From Streptomyces sp. NBC_01224 (GTDB taxonomy: Bacteria > Actinomycetota > Actinomycetes > Streptomycetales > Streptomycetaceae), in assembly GCF_036002945.1 (NCBI RefSeq), contig NZ_CP108529.1, positions 4,216,001-4,280,000 of the forward strand: DNA of 64,000 bases, read 5' to 3'. Shown piece by piece: positions 17,055 through 27,060 of this stretch (position 1 is its first letter; every line of letters begins with the position of its first letter). Made by a program: the position numbers and the translations under genes. The notes beneath the pieces were generated by a model, which searched no databases, had not been told where the DNA came from, and worked only from the letters and a program-made list of their open reading frames with translations.

Positions 17055-17151
17055 GCGGGCCGTCCGCGAACTCATCGCCCTCGCCAACGGCTCCGGCGGC
17101 CCCGACAACATCAGCTGCGTGGTCGCCGACGTCGTGGAGCTCCAGCAGTAG
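16072..17151 (+). CDS. MerR regulator fused to PP2C protein phosphatase
   Basis: A 359-residue fusion. Residues 1-70 are a MerR winged helix (LLTIGTFAKASRLSPKALRL, YDELGLLTPARVDPVSGY) followed by a short dimerisation helix to about 110. Residues 120-359 form a complete PPM phosphatase with every signature: RESNQD (135-140), VADG with D153, AGTT (211-214), GDSR (231-234), SDG with D306, and GGPDN with D345. It should therefore be catalytically active on phospho-Ser/Thr. GAGGAG lies 8 nt before ATG. DNA binding coupled to phosphatase activity suggests a regulator controlled by, or reversing, Ser/Thr kinase signalling. A 54-aa gene follows 11 bp downstream. Confidence 0.85.
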   Translation: MGLLTIGTFAKASRLSPKALRLYDELGLLTPARVDPVSGYRLYTPEQLDHARLVAWLRRLGMPLARIQHVCTLESAAAAQEIRAFWAQVEADTAARRDLASFLIDHLSWKDPAMSPITKPLGIRYAALSDTGLVRESNQDTAYAGSRLLAVADGYGSKGAPASAAAVDALKHLETDSIPAGNLLNVLEDAIEQAKQAVNGVAGSGSSPEGAGTTLTAMLWTGSQLALVHIGDSRVHLLRDGELFQITHDHTMVQSMVDEGRLTPGEAASHPQRSLLIRALGQGADVIPDMRLHDAQQGDRYLLCSDGLSTVVPTEEIRRVLSDVREPERAVRELIALANGSGGPDNISCVVADVVELQQ

Positions 17152-17162
17152 GAACGAGCGGC

Positions 17163-17327
17163 ATGCACTTCGAGTTGCCCCAGATCCGCTCTCAGGAACT
17201 CATCCGCGAAGTCGACGAATACCGTCTCGTCCAACAGGCCAAGGGACCCGAGCCGGCTCCCCGAGGCAGGGCAGCCAGCACCTCGCAACCGACTCCACGT
17301 CGCCTGCTGGCCCGGCTCCGCGGATGA
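17163..17327 (+). CDS. Small basic protein downstream of MerR-PP2C, 54 aa
   Basis: ATG 17163 opens a 54-codon frame (MHFELPQIRSQELIREVDEY start; PRRLLARLRG end), 11 bp after the phosphatase stop and before a strong hairpin. The first 28 residues form a charged amphipathic helix; the tail is Pro/Arg-rich. Similar tiny helix-plus-basic-tail proteins are common in Streptomyces, but I cannot name a function. Position suggests co-transcription with the MerR-PP2C gene. There is no strong ribosome site beyond GGAACGAG. Confidence 0.55.
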   Translation: MHFELPQIRSQELIREVDEYRLVQQAKGPEPAPRGRAASTSQPTPRRLLARLRG

Positions 17328-17337
17328 ACGCTCACGC

Positions 17338-17392
17338 TGCCTACGGTTGAGCGGGACACCAACCACCGATCCGTCCCACTGAACCGTAGGCA
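17338..17392 (+). terminator. Hairpin ending the MerR-PP2C operon
   Basis: TGCCTACGGTT pairs perfectly with AACCGTAGGCA, and the stem is extended inward by GCGGGAC/GTCCC. It begins 10 nt after the small gene's stop. Confidence 0.7.
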
Positions 17393-17523
17393 CCGCAGGT
17401 CAGAGCATCACCCTGCCCACAGTTATCTGGGACAGGACAACAGGTGTCGCATGTGCAGGACACCTGTCGTGCCCCGTCTCACGCGATCACAACGGCCCAC
17501 CCTTTCGGGCCACAACTGCGCGC

Positions 17524-18963
17524 TCAGCCGGCAGCAGCGCCGAACCACTTGGGCAGCTGACCGAGCAGATCCTGCTGATCTTCACCGACCCACGCCACGT
17601 GGCCGTCCGGCCGCAGCAGTACCGCAGGCACGTCCAATTCCTCGCTGCGGTCGACGACGTGGTCGACCCGGTCTGCCCAGCCCGCCACCGAGAGCCGGCC
17701 GGTCCGGTCGAGCAGGAGCCCGCGGCCGCCGTGCATCAGCTCGTAGAGACGCCCCCGCTCCAGCCCCACGTCCCGCATCCGCCGGCCGAGCAGTTCGTGG
17801 CCCTCGCCGAAGTCGTAGCGGACCTCGACCGCGGTGATGATCCCGGTCACGTACCGGTTCACCTCCTCGAAGTCCATCAGCTTCGAGAGCAGCTCCCGCA
17901 GCGCGGTCGCACCCGGATCGGTCCCCAGCAGCGTGATCTGCGCGCGGGTGTTGTCCAGCACGCGGGCGCCCACCGGGTGCCGTTCGGCGTGGTAGCTGTC
18001 CAGCAGCCCCTCCGGCGCCCAGCCGTTGACCTCGGCGGCCAGCTTCCAGCCGAGGTTGAACGCGTCCTGGACGCCGAGGTTGAGCCCCTGCCCGCCGGTC
18101 GGCGGGTGGATGTGCGCCGCGTCGCCGGCCAGCAGCACCCGGCCGACCCGGTAGCGCTCGGCCTGCCGGGTGGCGTCGCCGAACCGGGACAGCCAGCGTG
18201 GCGAGTGCACGCCGAAGTCGGTGCCCGCGACCGCCCGCAGCTGCTCCTTGAACTCCTCGAGCGTCGGCGCGGTCGCACGGTCCTCGGCCACGCCGTCGGC
18301 GGGAACGACGACGCGGTACGTCCCGTCCCCGTTGGGGATGGTGCCGAACCGCAGTTGGGTCTTGCGGACTTCCGCGACGATGGCGTCAACCGTCGCCGGA
18401 TCCTCGGTCATCTCCATGTCGCCCAGCAGCGTCTCGACCTTGGCGGGCTCGCCGGGGAAACCGACACCGAGCAGCTTGCGCACCACGCTGCGGCCGCCGT
18501 CGCACCCGACGACGTAGCGCGAGCGCAGGTGCGTGCCGTCCGCCAGCTCGACGGTCACCCCGGCCCCGGCCCCGTCTTCGGCCTGACTCAACCCGACCAC
18601 TTCGCAGCCGCGCCGTATCTCGGCACCGAGTTCGAGCGCATGCTCATTGAGCAGCCGCTCGGTGACCGGCTGCAAGGTGGAGAGGCCGTACGGGTGCGCC
18701 GTGTCCAACCGGTCCGGCCACGGCTTCATGATGCCGCCGAAGAAACCACCGGCCGAGAACCGCTCGCTGACCGCGAGGAACCGGCCAAGCAGGCCACGCT
18801 GGTCCATCATCTCGACGCTGCGCACGTGCAGACCGCGCCCGCGGGACTCCCCGGTCGGCTCCGCCAACTTCTCCAGCACGACCACGTGCACTCCGGCCAG
18901 CCGCAACTCGCCGGCCAGCATCAAGCCGGTCGGTCCGCCGCCGACCACGATCACGTCAATCAT
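17524..18963 (-). CDS. rox: Rifampicin monooxygenase (Rox)
   Basis: A 479-residue class A FAD monooxygenase. It has the Rossmann GGGPTGLMLAGEL at the N-terminus, the DG fingerprint CDGGRSVVRKLLG, and the GD motif LLAGDAAHIHPPTGGQGLNLG. The overall sequence, including ESRGRGLHVRSVEMMDQRGL, FFGGIMKPWPDRLDTAHPYG and the C-terminal thioredoxin-like end DGHVAWVGEDQQDLL, agrees closely with Streptomyces Rox, which hydroxylates and linearises rifamycins and so inactivates them. A rifamycin-associated element lies upstream at 19185. ATG 18963 is chosen; an in-frame start four codons earlier is possible. Confidence 0.85.
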   Translation of the reverse strand: MIDVIVVGGGPTGLMLAGELRLAGVHVVVLEKLAEPTGESRGRGLHVRSVEMMDQRGLLGRFLAVSERFSAGGFFGGIMKPWPDRLDTAHPYGLSTLQPVTERLLNEHALELGAEIRRGCEVVGLSQAEDGAGAGVTVELADGTHLRSRYVVGCDGGRSVVRKLLGVGFPGEPAKVETLLGDMEMTEDPATVDAIVAEVRKTQLRFGTIPNGDGTYRVVVPADGVAEDRATAPTLEEFKEQLRAVAGTDFGVHSPRWLSRFGDATRQAERYRVGRVLLAGDAAHIHPPTGGQGLNLGVQDAFNLGWKLAAEVNGWAPEGLLDSYHAERHPVGARVLDNTRAQITLLGTDPGATALRELLSKLMDFEEVNRYVTGIITAVEVRYDFGEGHELLGRRMRDVGLERGRLYELMHGGRGLLLDRTGRLSVAGWADRVDHVVDRSEELDVPAVLLRPDGHVAWVGEDQQDLLGQLPKWFGAAAG

Positions 18964-19184
18964 CAAAACACCCATTCAACGAGATTGGATTTCGGCCAGC
19001 CGCTCCGCGCAGTACGGCGGCGCGCACACCCGCACCTCCGCGCCGAGTCCCCGCAACCGCACCGCGATTTCCATCGGCGGTTCGACGTCCCGCGAGACCC
19101 ATACGTCGACAACAGAACACGTACTTCGCGAATCTCTGATTTCCGCAGGTTCTGTCCTCGGCCGACGATTCTGCGGCACGACCC

Positions 19185-19203
19185 GGGCCTTGCCGCAAGC
19201 CCC
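19185..19203 (-). promoter_or_regulatory. Rifamycin-associated element (RAE)
   Basis: On the minus strand the 19 bp read GGGGCTTGCGGCAAGGCCC, an imperfect palindrome identical, as I recall it, to the published RAE found upstream of rifamycin-inactivating genes (rph, arr, rox, helR) in actinomycetes and needed for rifampicin induction. It lies 222 bp upstream of rox in the divergent region shared with the methyltransferase gene. Confidence 0.8.
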
Positions 19204-19226
19204 CCGGTGCGCTATACGTTGAGAGT

Positions 19227-19252
19227 GGCAAGGAGTGAGTAACCTCCTTGCC
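19227..19252. repeat. Inverted repeat in the rox/methyltransferase intergenic region
   Basis: GGCAAGGAG and its exact complement CTCCTTGCC flank TGAGTAAC. Size and spacing suit a dimeric repressor operator, for example of the HxlR or MarR type. The top strand could also form a hairpin in a methyltransferase leader. Confidence 0.5.
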
Positions 19253-19331
19253 TTTGCCTTTTGTCGTCCGCTGTGGACGGACAAGCTCCTCCGGTCCAGG
19301 TGGATTTCCCATGGGCCTGCGGATGCCGCCG

Positions 19332-19353
19332 CTCTCGATATCGATATCGAGAG
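19332..19353. promoter_or_regulatory. Perfect 22-bp palindrome upstream of methyltransferase
   Basis: The half-site CTCTCGATATC is followed directly by its exact reverse complement with no spacer, 36 bp before the methyltransferase ATG. Such AT-rich palindromes in GC-rich DNA are typical operators (TetR or PadR style). No such regulator gene adjoins, so the binding protein is unknown. Confidence 0.55.
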
Positions 19354-19389
19354 ACGAGAAAGGGACGACTGGAGCTACCGTCATCGACC

Positions 19390-20070
19390 ATGACCGAAGC
19401 GACCTACCTGCACTCCACACGGACGGCCTACGACACCGTCGCCGTGGACTACGAGAGACTCCTCCGCAACGAACTGAACGCCAAACCGCTGGACCGCGCC
19501 ATGCTCACCGCGTTCTCCGAACTCGTGCAGGCACCGGGCATCGGACCAGTCGCCGACCTCGGCTGCGGCCCCGGCCGCATCACGGCCCACCTCCACTCAC
19601 AAGGAGTGGACGCATTCGGCATCGACCTGTCACCGGAGATGATCGCGGTCGCCCGTCGGACACACCCGGGTCTTCGGTTCGACGAAGGATCGATGACCGC
19701 GCTGGACCTGGAGGACGACGTTCTCGGCGGCATCGTCGCCTGGTACTCAACCGTCCACACCCCACCGGAGCTGCTGCCGACCGTGTTCGCGGAGTGTCAC
19801 CGGGTGCTGGCCCCGGGCGGCCACATACTCCTGGCATTCAAGGTCGGGGACCAGCGTCGCCACCTGGACCAGGCATACGGCCACGAGCTGTCGCTCGACG
19901 TCTACTGGATGTCTCCTGACCGCGTCGCCGACCTGATGAGCGAGGCCGGCCTCGTCTTGGACGCCCGGATGATCCGCGAACCCGACGAGAGCGAGAAGCC
20001 CCGGCAAGGCCGGCAGGCCTTCTTCCTCACCCACAAGCCCAAGGGATCACGACGGGACACCTCAGGTTGA
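19390..20070 (+). CDS. Class I SAM-dependent methyltransferase
   Basis: A 226-residue soluble protein with SAM motif I VADLGCGPGRITAHL, the acidic end of strand 2 in GIDLSPEMIAVAR, and the post-I/IV region DVLGGIVAWYSTVHTPPELL. This is the ubiE-like methyltransferase_11/25 type. MTEATYLHSTRTAYDTVA is the natural start; the frame upstream runs through the palindrome. The substrate is unknown; Streptomyces have many paralogues. It is divergent from rox. Its stop codon lies inside the terminator hairpin at 20062. Confidence 0.8.
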   Translation: MTEATYLHSTRTAYDTVAVDYERLLRNELNAKPLDRAMLTAFSELVQAPGIGPVADLGCGPGRITAHLHSQGVDAFGIDLSPEMIAVARRTHPGLRFDEGSMTALDLEDDVLGGIVAWYSTVHTPPELLPTVFAECHRVLAPGGHILLAFKVGDQRRHLDQAYGHELSLDVYWMSPDRVADLMSEAGLVLDARMIREPDESEKPRQGRQAFFLTHKPKGSRRDTSG

Positions 20071-20108
20071 GCGAGACGGACGAACATCCGGCGTCTCGTT
20101 CAACCTGA
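20062..20108 (+). terminator. Long hairpin at the methyltransferase stop
   Basis: TCAGGTTGA-G-CGAGACG pairs with CGTCTCG-T-TCAACCTGA: 17 pairs with one central G-T, around a 13-nt loop. It includes the TGA stop of the methyltransferase gene. Confidence 0.7.
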
Positions 20109-20268
20109 TCAGGAATCGAGAAGCGCCGGCCCCCGAGCCGCAGCTAGCGTGGCCAACGGCGAAATCGCCATCCGGGGCGATCGGACTGTCGAATTCCACA
20201 CTTCCCGTTCGTCTTCAAGCCGGACGATCCCGACCGGTGACCGGACCCACGACTTGCAGGAGTGACCC

Positions 20269-20625
20269 ATGACCAGCTCTTCCACCCAGGGAATCAAGAC
20301 CGTGCTGCATCCCGTTTCCGACCTGGCGAGGGCCAAGGCGGTGTACGCCGCCCTGCTCGGCGTAGCGCCGCAGGCCGACGAGTCCTACTACGTCGGCTTC
20401 GAGGCCGCGGGCCAGCACATCGGGCTGGTGCCGGGCGGTGGACAGCAGGGCATGACCTCACCGGTGGCCTACTGGCACGTGCCGGACATCGAGGCGAAGC
20501 TGGCCGAGGTGACCGCCGCGGGTGCCACCGTGAAGGAGCCCGCACACGACGTCGGTGGCGGCCGCCTGGTGGCCACCTTCACCGACCCCGACGGCAACGT
20601 CCTCGGGCTGCTTCAGGACCGATGA
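20269..20625 (+). CDS. VOC-family (glyoxalase-like) protein
   Basis: A 118-residue protein with two beta-alpha-beta-beta-beta modules: LHPVSDLARAKAVYAALLG, YYVGFEAAGQHIGLVP, YWHVPDIEAKLAEVTAAGA, and the closing ATFTDPDGNVLGLLQDR. Vicinal-oxygen-chelate proteins include glyoxalases, dioxygenases and antibiotic-binding resistance proteins. The potential metal ligands (His14 in LHPVS, His in AGQHIGL, the closing Asp/Asn segment) are partly retained, so the activity is undetermined. AGGAGTGACCC precedes ATG. It overlaps the next gene by 4 bp (ATGA). Confidence 0.8.
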   Translation: MTSSSTQGIKTVLHPVSDLARAKAVYAALLGVAPQADESYYVGFEAAGQHIGLVPGGGQQGMTSPVAYWHVPDIEAKLAEVTAAGATVKEPAHDVGGGRLVATFTDPDGNVLGLLQDR

Positions 20626-21113
20626 CTGCCGACCCCCGCTCCCGCGCTCGGCGTCGTCGCGACACCGAGCATCGGCTCAGCCACGACATCGATCTCTGGG
20701 TGGCCAGTGCCTCGGCGGACGGTGCGCCGTACCTGGTACCGCTGTCCTTCGACTGGGACGGCGAGACGCTGCTGATGGCCACGCCGACGGACAGCCCGAC
20801 CGGCAGGAACCTGGCCGCCACCCGAACCGTTCGGCCGGGACTGGGCCACACCCGCGACGTGTCCATGATCGAGGGCGAAGTCGAGGTCCTCGAGATCGAC
20901 GCGCTGCCGGCAGCCGCAGGTGACCGGTTCGCCGCGCGCACCGGCTTCGACCCTTCCCCAAGCTCTCAACTTCGTTCGAGCAGGGGAGACCCCATTGCGC
21001 CGGCCACCCCGTACCGCTGGTTCCGCATCTCCCCACGCCGCATCCAGGCCTGGCGCGAGGTGAATGAGCTGCCCGACCGCGAGCTGATGCGCGAGGGCCG
21101 CTGGTTGGTCTGA
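20622..21113 (+). CDS. Pyridoxamine 5'-phosphate oxidase-like protein with repeat insertion
   Basis: A 163-residue flavin- or F420-binding split-barrel protein (VASASADGAPYLVPLSFDWD and LLMATPTDSPTGRNLA are the usual strand-loop features). It is translationally coupled to the VOC gene by an ATGA overlap. Near residues 111-124 the sequence PSPSSQLRSSRGDP is encoded by a short genomic hairpin repeat (20954-20993) sitting in frame, while the family pattern resumes at PYRWFRISPRRIQAWRE. The protein therefore seems to carry a tolerated insertion in a surface loop. The substrate is unknown. Confidence 0.75.
   Translation: MTADPRSRARRRRDTEHRLSHDIDLWVASASADGAPYLVPLSFDWDGETLLMATPTDSPTGRNLAATRTVRPGLGHTRDVSMIEGEVEVLEIDALPAAAGDRFAARTGFDPSPSSQLRSSRGDPIAPATPYRWFRISPRRIQAWREVNELPDRELMREGRWLV
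20954..20993 (+). repeat. Streptomyces hairpin repeat inside a gene
   Basis: A 40-bp element running TTCCCCAAGCTC ... GAGCAGGGGAGACCCC. It folds as CCCC-AA-GCTC / GAGC-A-GGGG. Similar units occur between genes in many Streptomyces genomes; a related one lies at 35611-35647 here. This copy is in frame within the split-barrel gene. Confidence 0.6.
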
Positions 21114-21267
21114 CGCCTCGACGGGCACGCCGCACGGCCGCCGGGGCCCAGAGGCTCCACGGGCCGAAGCGAAGAACAACCACACGTACGCTCGAAGCTG
21201 GTCGGATCGAGCCAGGCGACGCCGACGGAGACCGCGAAGGCGGCCCCGCCCAACAGATGGAGACACG

Positions 21268-23658
<2,391 letters not shown>

Positions 23659-23679
23659 CCGAGGCCCTCGCGGACGCCG

Positions 23680-23715
23680 TGGGACGAGTTCTCTCATCTG
23701 TTTCGACTCGTCCCA
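23680..23715 (+). terminator. Hairpin behind UvrA-like gene
   Basis: TGGGACGAGT and its exact complement ACTCGTCCCA flank 16 nt, starting 21 nt after the stop. The remaining stretch to 24036 has no convincing gene on either strand; it contains the promoter region of the LysR gene. Confidence 0.7.
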
Positions 23716-24036
23716 CTCGGCCGATGGCGAGACGTGTTCGAGCAGGACGAGCAGGAACGACCGCCTTGGGTAGCACCCGAGGGCTTCGGCCATGACTGCC
23801 GCGCAAGCAGGCCTCGCAGTCGTCGGTGACGGCGATCGCGACGGCGCGTCCGTCATCGGCGGCACCGGGGCGCGTGCTGCGGCCCGGGATGTCACCGCCC
23901 TGCCCCACATCGGACCGTCACAGCTCAGCGCCGTGTCGACCGGCCCCGCCCCGTACCGGACGCCGGACCACGGCTGTGGCGCGAACGACACGATCGGGGC
24001 GGAGAAGGGCACAGCCGACTGAGTACCGTTGCTCAC

Positions 24037-24951
24037 ATGCTGGAGCGACTGGAGATCGAGAGCTTTCTGATCCTCGCCGAGGAGTTGCACTTCGGCCGCA
24101 CGGCCGAGCGACTTCAGGTGTCGCGGGCCAGGGTGAGCCAGACCATCCAGCGGCTGGAGCGCCGCGTCGGCGCGCCGCTCTTCGACCGCACCAGTCGCCG
24201 AGTAGGCCTCACACCGCTCGGCCGACGCCTGCTCGACGACGTGGAGCCCGGCTACCGTCGCATCGAGCGCGGCCTTGCGGCGGCACAGGCCGCGGCGAAG
24301 GGCGTGGAAGGGAACCTGGTCGTCGGCTACCTGGGCAGCGCGGCCGGAGAGTTCGTACTCGATGTGATCCGTGTCTTCACCCTTCGACATCGGGGGACGG
24401 ACGTCCGGATTCACGAGACGCAGGTCAGGACCATGCTTGAGCCGCTGCGCGCGGGCGAGGTGGACGTACTGGTCACGCAGCTCCCGGTGGAGGAGCCCGA
24501 CCTGGTCCGCGGCCCCGTGGTGCTGCGCATCCCGCGCATGCTGGCCGTGCCCGCCAATCACTCCCTCGCCAAGCAGAGCACCGCGACCGTCGAGGACCTG
24601 GCCCGCGACCGGGTCTTCGCCTGCTCCGGCCATGTTCCGGACTACTGGCAGGAGCACCTGGCACCTTCGTACACGCCGAACGGTCAGCCGGTCAGACGAG
24701 GCAGGTCCGCGGCAACCTGGCCCGAAACGCTCGCCATGGTCGGCGCGGGACAGGGCATCTCCCCTGTGGGTGCCGATGTCGCCGAGTACTTCACCCCCAG
24801 AAACGTCGTCTACCTGCCGTTTCGCGACGCGGCTCCGCTGGAGTACGGACTGGTCTGGCGCAGGGCCGGCAGCACCGCCCGGATCAGAGCGTTCGTCGAC
24901 GTGGCCACGGAGCTTGCGGCAGACCGGAACGGAGCCGCAAGCCATCAGTGA
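24037..24951 (+). CDS. LysR-family transcriptional regulator
   Basis: A 304-residue LTTR. The N-terminal winged helix is LEIESFLILAEELHFGRTAERLQVSRARVSQTIQRLERRVG, followed by LFDRTSRRVGLTPLG. The C-terminal part is a two-lobed periplasmic-binding-like effector domain (GNLVVGYLGSAAGEFV, then LRAGEVDVLVTQLP). It lies 67 bp before the MFS exporter gene in the same direction. LTTRs usually control divergent or neighbouring genes, so the exporter is the obvious target; the effector is unknown. Confidence 0.88.
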   Translation: MLERLEIESFLILAEELHFGRTAERLQVSRARVSQTIQRLERRVGAPLFDRTSRRVGLTPLGRRLLDDVEPGYRRIERGLAAAQAAAKGVEGNLVVGYLGSAAGEFVLDVIRVFTLRHRGTDVRIHETQVRTMLEPLRAGEVDVLVTQLPVEEPDLVRGPVVLRIPRMLAVPANHSLAKQSTATVEDLARDRVFACSGHVPDYWQEHLAPSYTPNGQPVRRGRSAATWPETLAMVGAGQGISPVGADVAEYFTPRNVVYLPFRDAAPLEYGLVWRRAGSTARIRAFVDVATELAADRNGAASHQ

Positions 24952-25018
24952 ATGAGGCTTACCGATCGTTGCGCAGGCGGGAGCTGATCGGGGCCGCTGC
25001 GGCCACGAAGCTGACGAC

Positions 25019-26254
25019 ATGAGCAACGATCTGTCAGCCGCACCGTCATCCGCCCAGGCGTCCCGGGGGGAGGGCGGACCCCCGCGATCCGCGGGCGCCG
25101 CCCTGGCGGCACTCGCGCTGGGTGCCTTCGCCGTGGGTACCACGGAGGTCGTCATCGCGGGCCTGCTTCCCGAGGTCGCGGGTGACCTGGGCGTCTCACT
25201 GCCCACCGCCGGACTGCTGGTGTCGGGCTACGCGCTGGGCATGGTGATCGGTGCTCCGCTGCTGGCCGTACTCGGCGCGAGGGTTCCCAGGAAACAGCTG
25301 CTGCTGTGGCTGGTCGGCCTGTTCATCGCCGGCAGCCTGCTCAGCGCCGTGGCGCCCGGATACGGGGCGCTGCTGGCAGGGCGGGTGCTGTCCGCACTGG
25401 CCGGCGGTGCCTACGTCGGCATCGCCTCGGTGGTGGCCGCCGGCGTCGTCGCTCCCGGCCGGAAGGCCAGTGCGATCGCCACCGTTTTCATGGGGCTGAG
25501 CATTGCCAACGTGCTGGGCGTCCCCGGCGGGACGCTGCTGGGACAGGCGCTCGGCTGGCGGGCCGCCTTCTGGGCCGTGACCGCGGTCGCCGTGATCCTG
25601 CTGACGGCGATCGCTCTGTTCGTGCCCTTCGTCCCCGCCGGGACCGGCACCGACTTCCGCCGTGAGCTGGCCGTATTCCGGCATGGCCGGGTCTGGCGGG
25701 CCCTGGCCGCGACGGCCTTCGGCTGGGCACCCTTCCTGACCGTGCTCACCTACATCACACCGATGCTCACGGAGGTCACCGGGTTCAGCGACCGGACGGT
25801 GCCTCTCGTGCTGGTGCTGATCGGCGTCGGAATGACGGTCGGCACCCCGATATCCGGGCGGCTGGCGGACCGGGCCCTGGCCCCGACGCTGTACGGGGCG
25901 CTGGCCGGTGTCACGGGTGTGTCCCTGTTGCTCCTGGCAGCCGTGCACAGCAAGCCCGCCGCAGCCGCCGGGTTCTTCCTGTTCGGACTGGCCGGGGCTG
26001 CCGTCATCCCGCCCCTGCAGACCAGAGTGCTGGCCACGGCCCAGGGCGCGGACAGTCTCGCATCGGCCGCCAATGTCTCGGCCTTCAACATCGGCAACGC
26101 CTGCGGGCCCCTTCTGGCCGGATCGGCTCTCGCTGCCGGAGGCGGCTGTACCGCTCCCCTGTGGATCGCCGCGCTGCTGGGACTCGTGGGCCTGCTCCTG
26201 GCGTTCGCATCGAGCGGTACGAAGCCGGCGACGACCCGGGGTGGTACCGGTTGA
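25019..26254 (+). CDS. MFS transporter (DHA1 drug-efflux type)
   Basis: A 411-residue membrane protein with about 12 hydrophobic helices. The first, AALALGAFAVGTTEVVIAGLLPEV, and the A-motif-like loop ARVPRKQLLL match the DHA1 family of drug and sugar exporters (AraJ/Cml-like). A motif-C-like GVPGGTLLGQALGWRAAFW lies in helix 5. It is probably a proton-coupled exporter in the plasma membrane. The upstream LysR gene is the candidate regulator. The substrate cannot be read from the sequence. Confidence 0.88.
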   Translation: MSNDLSAAPSSAQASRGEGGPPRSAGAALAALALGAFAVGTTEVVIAGLLPEVAGDLGVSLPTAGLLVSGYALGMVIGAPLLAVLGARVPRKQLLLWLVGLFIAGSLLSAVAPGYGALLAGRVLSALAGGAYVGIASVVAAGVVAPGRKASAIATVFMGLSIANVLGVPGGTLLGQALGWRAAFWAVTAVAVILLTAIALFVPFVPAGTGTDFRRELAVFRHGRVWRALAATAFGWAPFLTVLTYITPMLTEVTGFSDRTVPLVLVLIGVGMTVGTPISGRLADRALAPTLYGALAGVTGVSLLLLAAVHSKPAAAAGFFLFGLAGAAVIPPLQTRVLATAQGADSLASAANVSAFNIGNACGPLLAGSALAAGGGCTAPLWIAALLGLVGLLLAFASSGTKPATTRGGTG

Positions 26255-26360
26255 CACCGGGTCCGCCCATTTCCGCCCGGCCGACCGCGCGGACAGCCCG
26301 GCAGGATCTCAACTCTGGGTAATGTGTGCGGAAATATCCCCATGCCGGAGACGGGTCCCC

Positions 26361-26984
26361 ATGGATGATGACGGCGGCACCCGCGCCGCAGACGCAAGCG
26401 CTGGGGACGGCACGGCCCCCGCCCCCAGCCGTACACGTGACGGCCGCGGGGCCTCGGTGGTACCGAAGACCGCCGTGATCGCGGGCGGCGGAGCGCTGGC
26501 GGTCTGGGAGCCCGCTTTCACGCTCGGCGCCTACAACGTCATCTTCTACTACCAGATGCTCACCCTCTGGGCGGTGTCGACGGCCGTGCTGCTGGCCGGT
26601 CTGCTGATGCGCGAACGCGGGCTGCGGCACGGCTGGGTGTACTGGGCCTGCCTGGCCCTGCCCAGCGCATGGCTCGGTCTCGCCGCCATCGTGCCGCGCA
26701 GCGGCAACTGGCAGGGCGAGGCGCTCTTCGTGGTGGGCGGCGTCTTCAGCATCATCGGCACCCCGCTGCTGACCTGGGTGCTCCTGCAACTCCTGCTGTT
26801 CGGGGAATCGGAGCTCTCCGTACGCCAGCGAAAGATGGTCATCGGCGCCGTCGCGGTCGTCGGCGGGCTCGCCTTTGTGCTCGGCAAATTCAACGATGTC
26901 TTTCTCACCTGCGGGGACTTCGACATCAGCGGCAACAGCGTCCCTTCCGGGTGCAGGCCGGGCCACGCCTCCCCGCTCGGCTGA
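26361..26984 (+). CDS. Hypothetical integral membrane protein
   Basis: A 207-residue protein. A hydrophilic N-terminus of about 35 residues (MDDDGGTRAADASAGDG) is followed by five hydrophobic segments: AVIAGGGALAVWEPAF, MLTLWAVSTAVLLAGLLM, GWVYWACLALPSAWLGLAAI, ALFVVGGVFSIIGTPLLTWVL and MVIGAVAVVGGLAFVLG. The C-terminal CGDFDISGNSVPSGC places two cysteines that could pair outside the membrane. I recognise no family. It stands alone, 107 bp after the exporter gene. Confidence 0.65.
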   Translation: MDDDGGTRAADASAGDGTAPAPSRTRDGRGASVVPKTAVIAGGGALAVWEPAFTLGAYNVIFYYQMLTLWAVSTAVLLAGLLMRERGLRHGWVYWACLALPSAWLGLAAIVPRSGNWQGEALFVVGGVFSIIGTPLLTWVLLQLLLFGESELSVRQRKMVIGAVAVVGGLAFVLGKFNDVFLTCGDFDISGNSVPSGCRPGHASPLG

Positions 26985-27060
26985 CACGGACCCGGATGCG
27001 CCCCGCCGCACCTGGGCAAAACCGGGGCGAGCGGTGGGACCGCCGCGCTAGGTTGCCACC

